DNA of 17,311 nt, taken from contig MHFC01000114.1 in assembly GCA_001804025.1 (NCBI GenBank), positions 27,471 to 44,781 of the forward strand. Reading direction: 5' to 3'. The first letter of the stretch is position 1. Every line of letters starts with the position of its first letter. A program made the position numbers and the translations under genes. This stretch comes from Omnitrophica bacterium GWA2_52_8 (GTDB lineage Bacteria; Omnitrophota; Omnitrophia; Omnitrophales; Aquincolibacteriaceae). This document shows positions 16,391 to 17,311 of the stretch, one piece after another. The notes below the pieces were generated by a model. That model ran no database searches. It worked only from the letters and a program-made list of their open reading frames with translations, and was not told where the DNA came from.

Positions 16391-17311
16391 CTATTCGATA
16401 ATCTCGCTGACAACGCCAGCGCCCACAGTTTTACCACCCTCACGAATGGCAAAACGCAATTCCTTTTCCATCGCGATCGGAGAAATCAGCTCAACCTCAA
16501 TCCCGATATTGTCACCGGGCATCACCATTTCAGTCCCTTTCGGAAGCTGAACCACGCCGGTCACATCGGTCGTACGAAAATAAAATTGCGGCCGGTAGCC
16601 ATTAAAAAAGGCGGTATGACGACCGCCCTCTTCCTTGCTCAACACGTAAATTTGTCCTTTGAATTTCTTATGCGGAGTTACCGTTCCGGGTTGCGAGATA
16701 ACCATGCCGCGCTCAAGCTGCTCTTTTTCAACACCGCGCAGCAAAAGCCCTACGTTGTCACCCGCGCGCGCATCATCAAGAAGCTTGCGGAACATTTCAA
16801 TTCCCGTCACCGTACTTTTTAATGATTTTTGACTGAATCCGATAATTTCAACTTCCGTACCCACTTTGATTTGTCCGCGTTCCACACGGCCGGTGCCGAC
16901 GGTACCACGGCCGGAAATCGAAAACACGTCTTCAATCGGCATCAAGAAGGGTTTATCGATATCACGCTTGGGTTCGGGAATATAGCTGTCCAAGGCCGCC
17001 AGAAGGTCCATGATGCATTTGCTGGCCTTCTCATCTTTGGGTTTTTCAACTGCCGGAAGGCTAGCACCGCGAATCACGGGAATATCATCTCCGGGGAATT
17101 CATATTTTTTTAACAAATCGCGGACTTCCAATTCAACAAGATCAAGAAGTTCCGGATCATCAACGAGGTCACATTTATTAAGGAAAACAACGATGGCAGG
17201 AACCCCGACTTGACGCGCGAGAAGAATATGTTCGCGCGTTTGCGGCATCGGGCCGTCCACGGCCGATACAACCAGAATGGCTCCGTCCATCTGCGCCGCT
17301 CCGGTAATCAT
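16391..17311 (-). CDS. tuf: Elongation factor Tu, N-terminus outside window
   Basis: EF-Tu delivers aminoacyl-tRNA to the ribosome as a GTP complex. The window holds the C-terminal 306 residues. The first codon seen ([10 protein letters not shown]) is an internal Met equivalent to E. coli position 91, so the P-loop and DCPGH motif lie beyond the right edge. Visible are G4 NKCD (fragment residues 45-48), IPVIRGASL at the G5 position, [13 protein letters not shown] (134-146) at the domain 2 start, [20 protein letters not shown] and the C-terminal [17 protein letters not shown]. The G5 triplet reads Ala-Ser-Leu where E. coli has Ser-Ala-Leu, and Gly139 replaces the usual Val. Otherwise the fragment is ordinary. 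This is the only tuf in the window. Confidence 0.97.
   Translation of the reverse strand: MITGAAQMDGAILVVSAVDGPMPQTREHILLARQVGVPAIVVFLNKCDLVDDPELLDLVELEVRDLLKKYEFPGDDIPVIRGASLPAVEKPKDEKASKCIMDLLAALDSYIPEPKRDIDKPFLMPIEDVFSISGRGTVGTGRVERGQIKVGTEVEIIGFSQKSLKSTVTGIEMFRKLLDDARAGDNVGLLLRGVEKEQLERGMVISQPGTVTPHKKFKGQIYVLSKEEGGRHTAFFNGYRPQFYFRTTDVTGVVQLPKGTEMVMPGDNIGIEVELISPIAMEKELRFAIREGGKTVGAGVVSEIIE

Noticed and set aside
1..17311. CRISPR arrays, insertion sequences, phage or defence genes
   Set aside because: No direct-repeat array, transposase, terminal inverted repeats or accessory-type gene was seen; the window is fully used by housekeeping genes.

Overview
This window is one continuous block of translation and transcription genes. 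Every gene lies on the minus strand, so transcription runs from high to low coordinates. In that order the genes are: tuf (EF-Tu, cut by the right edge), tRNA-Trp(CCA), secE, nusG, rplK (L11), rplA (L1), rplJ (L10), rplL (L7/L12), rpoB, rpoC, rpsL (S12), rpsG (S7), fusA (EF-G), rpsJ (S10), rplC (L3), rplD (L4) and rplW (L23). This is the classical rif, str and S10 gene series joined end to end. The S10 part continues past the left edge, where rplB would be expected.

Organism. The sequence is clearly bacterial: it has separate rpoB and rpoC, EF-G, bacterial L7/L12 and SecE with one membrane segment. Base composition is roughly balanced. RpoC carries a two-domain insertion in the trigger-loop region (SI3 type), and RpoB has a coiled-coil insertion before the [12 protein letters not shown] block; both fit a Gram-negative-type lineage. 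L7/L12 has an N-terminal extension, and no tuf copy sits between fusA and rpsJ. The joined gene order and protein style suggest an uncultivated lineage near the PVC/Omnitrophota/Elusimicrobiota part of the tree. This placement is an inference from general resemblance, not a search result.

Layout. From 16391 to the right edge is the C-terminal three quarters of EF-Tu. From 16185 to 16390 is a 206-base non-coding gap full of inverted repeats, including a possible pseudoknot, and then tRNA-Trp. From 13637 to 16046 is a tight secE-nusG-rplK-rplA-rplJ run with gaps of 1 to 14 bases. A 96-base spacer with a candidate promoter and a strong ribosome binding site precedes rplL. A 137-base spacer with two perfect hairpins precedes rpoB. 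From rpoB to rplW the genes overlap by 1 or 4 bases or are separated by 15 to 79 bases. No gene-free stretch exceeds 300 bases, and no plus-strand gene is supported.

How they work together. EF-Tu and EF-G drive elongation, tRNA-Trp serves decoding, SecE is part of the SecYEG translocon, NusG couples RNA polymerase (beta and beta-prime) to the ribosome, and the L and S proteins build the ribosome. This is core housekeeping DNA. I found no novel multi-gene system. The points worth a second look are the non-coding spacers and a few residue-level oddities.
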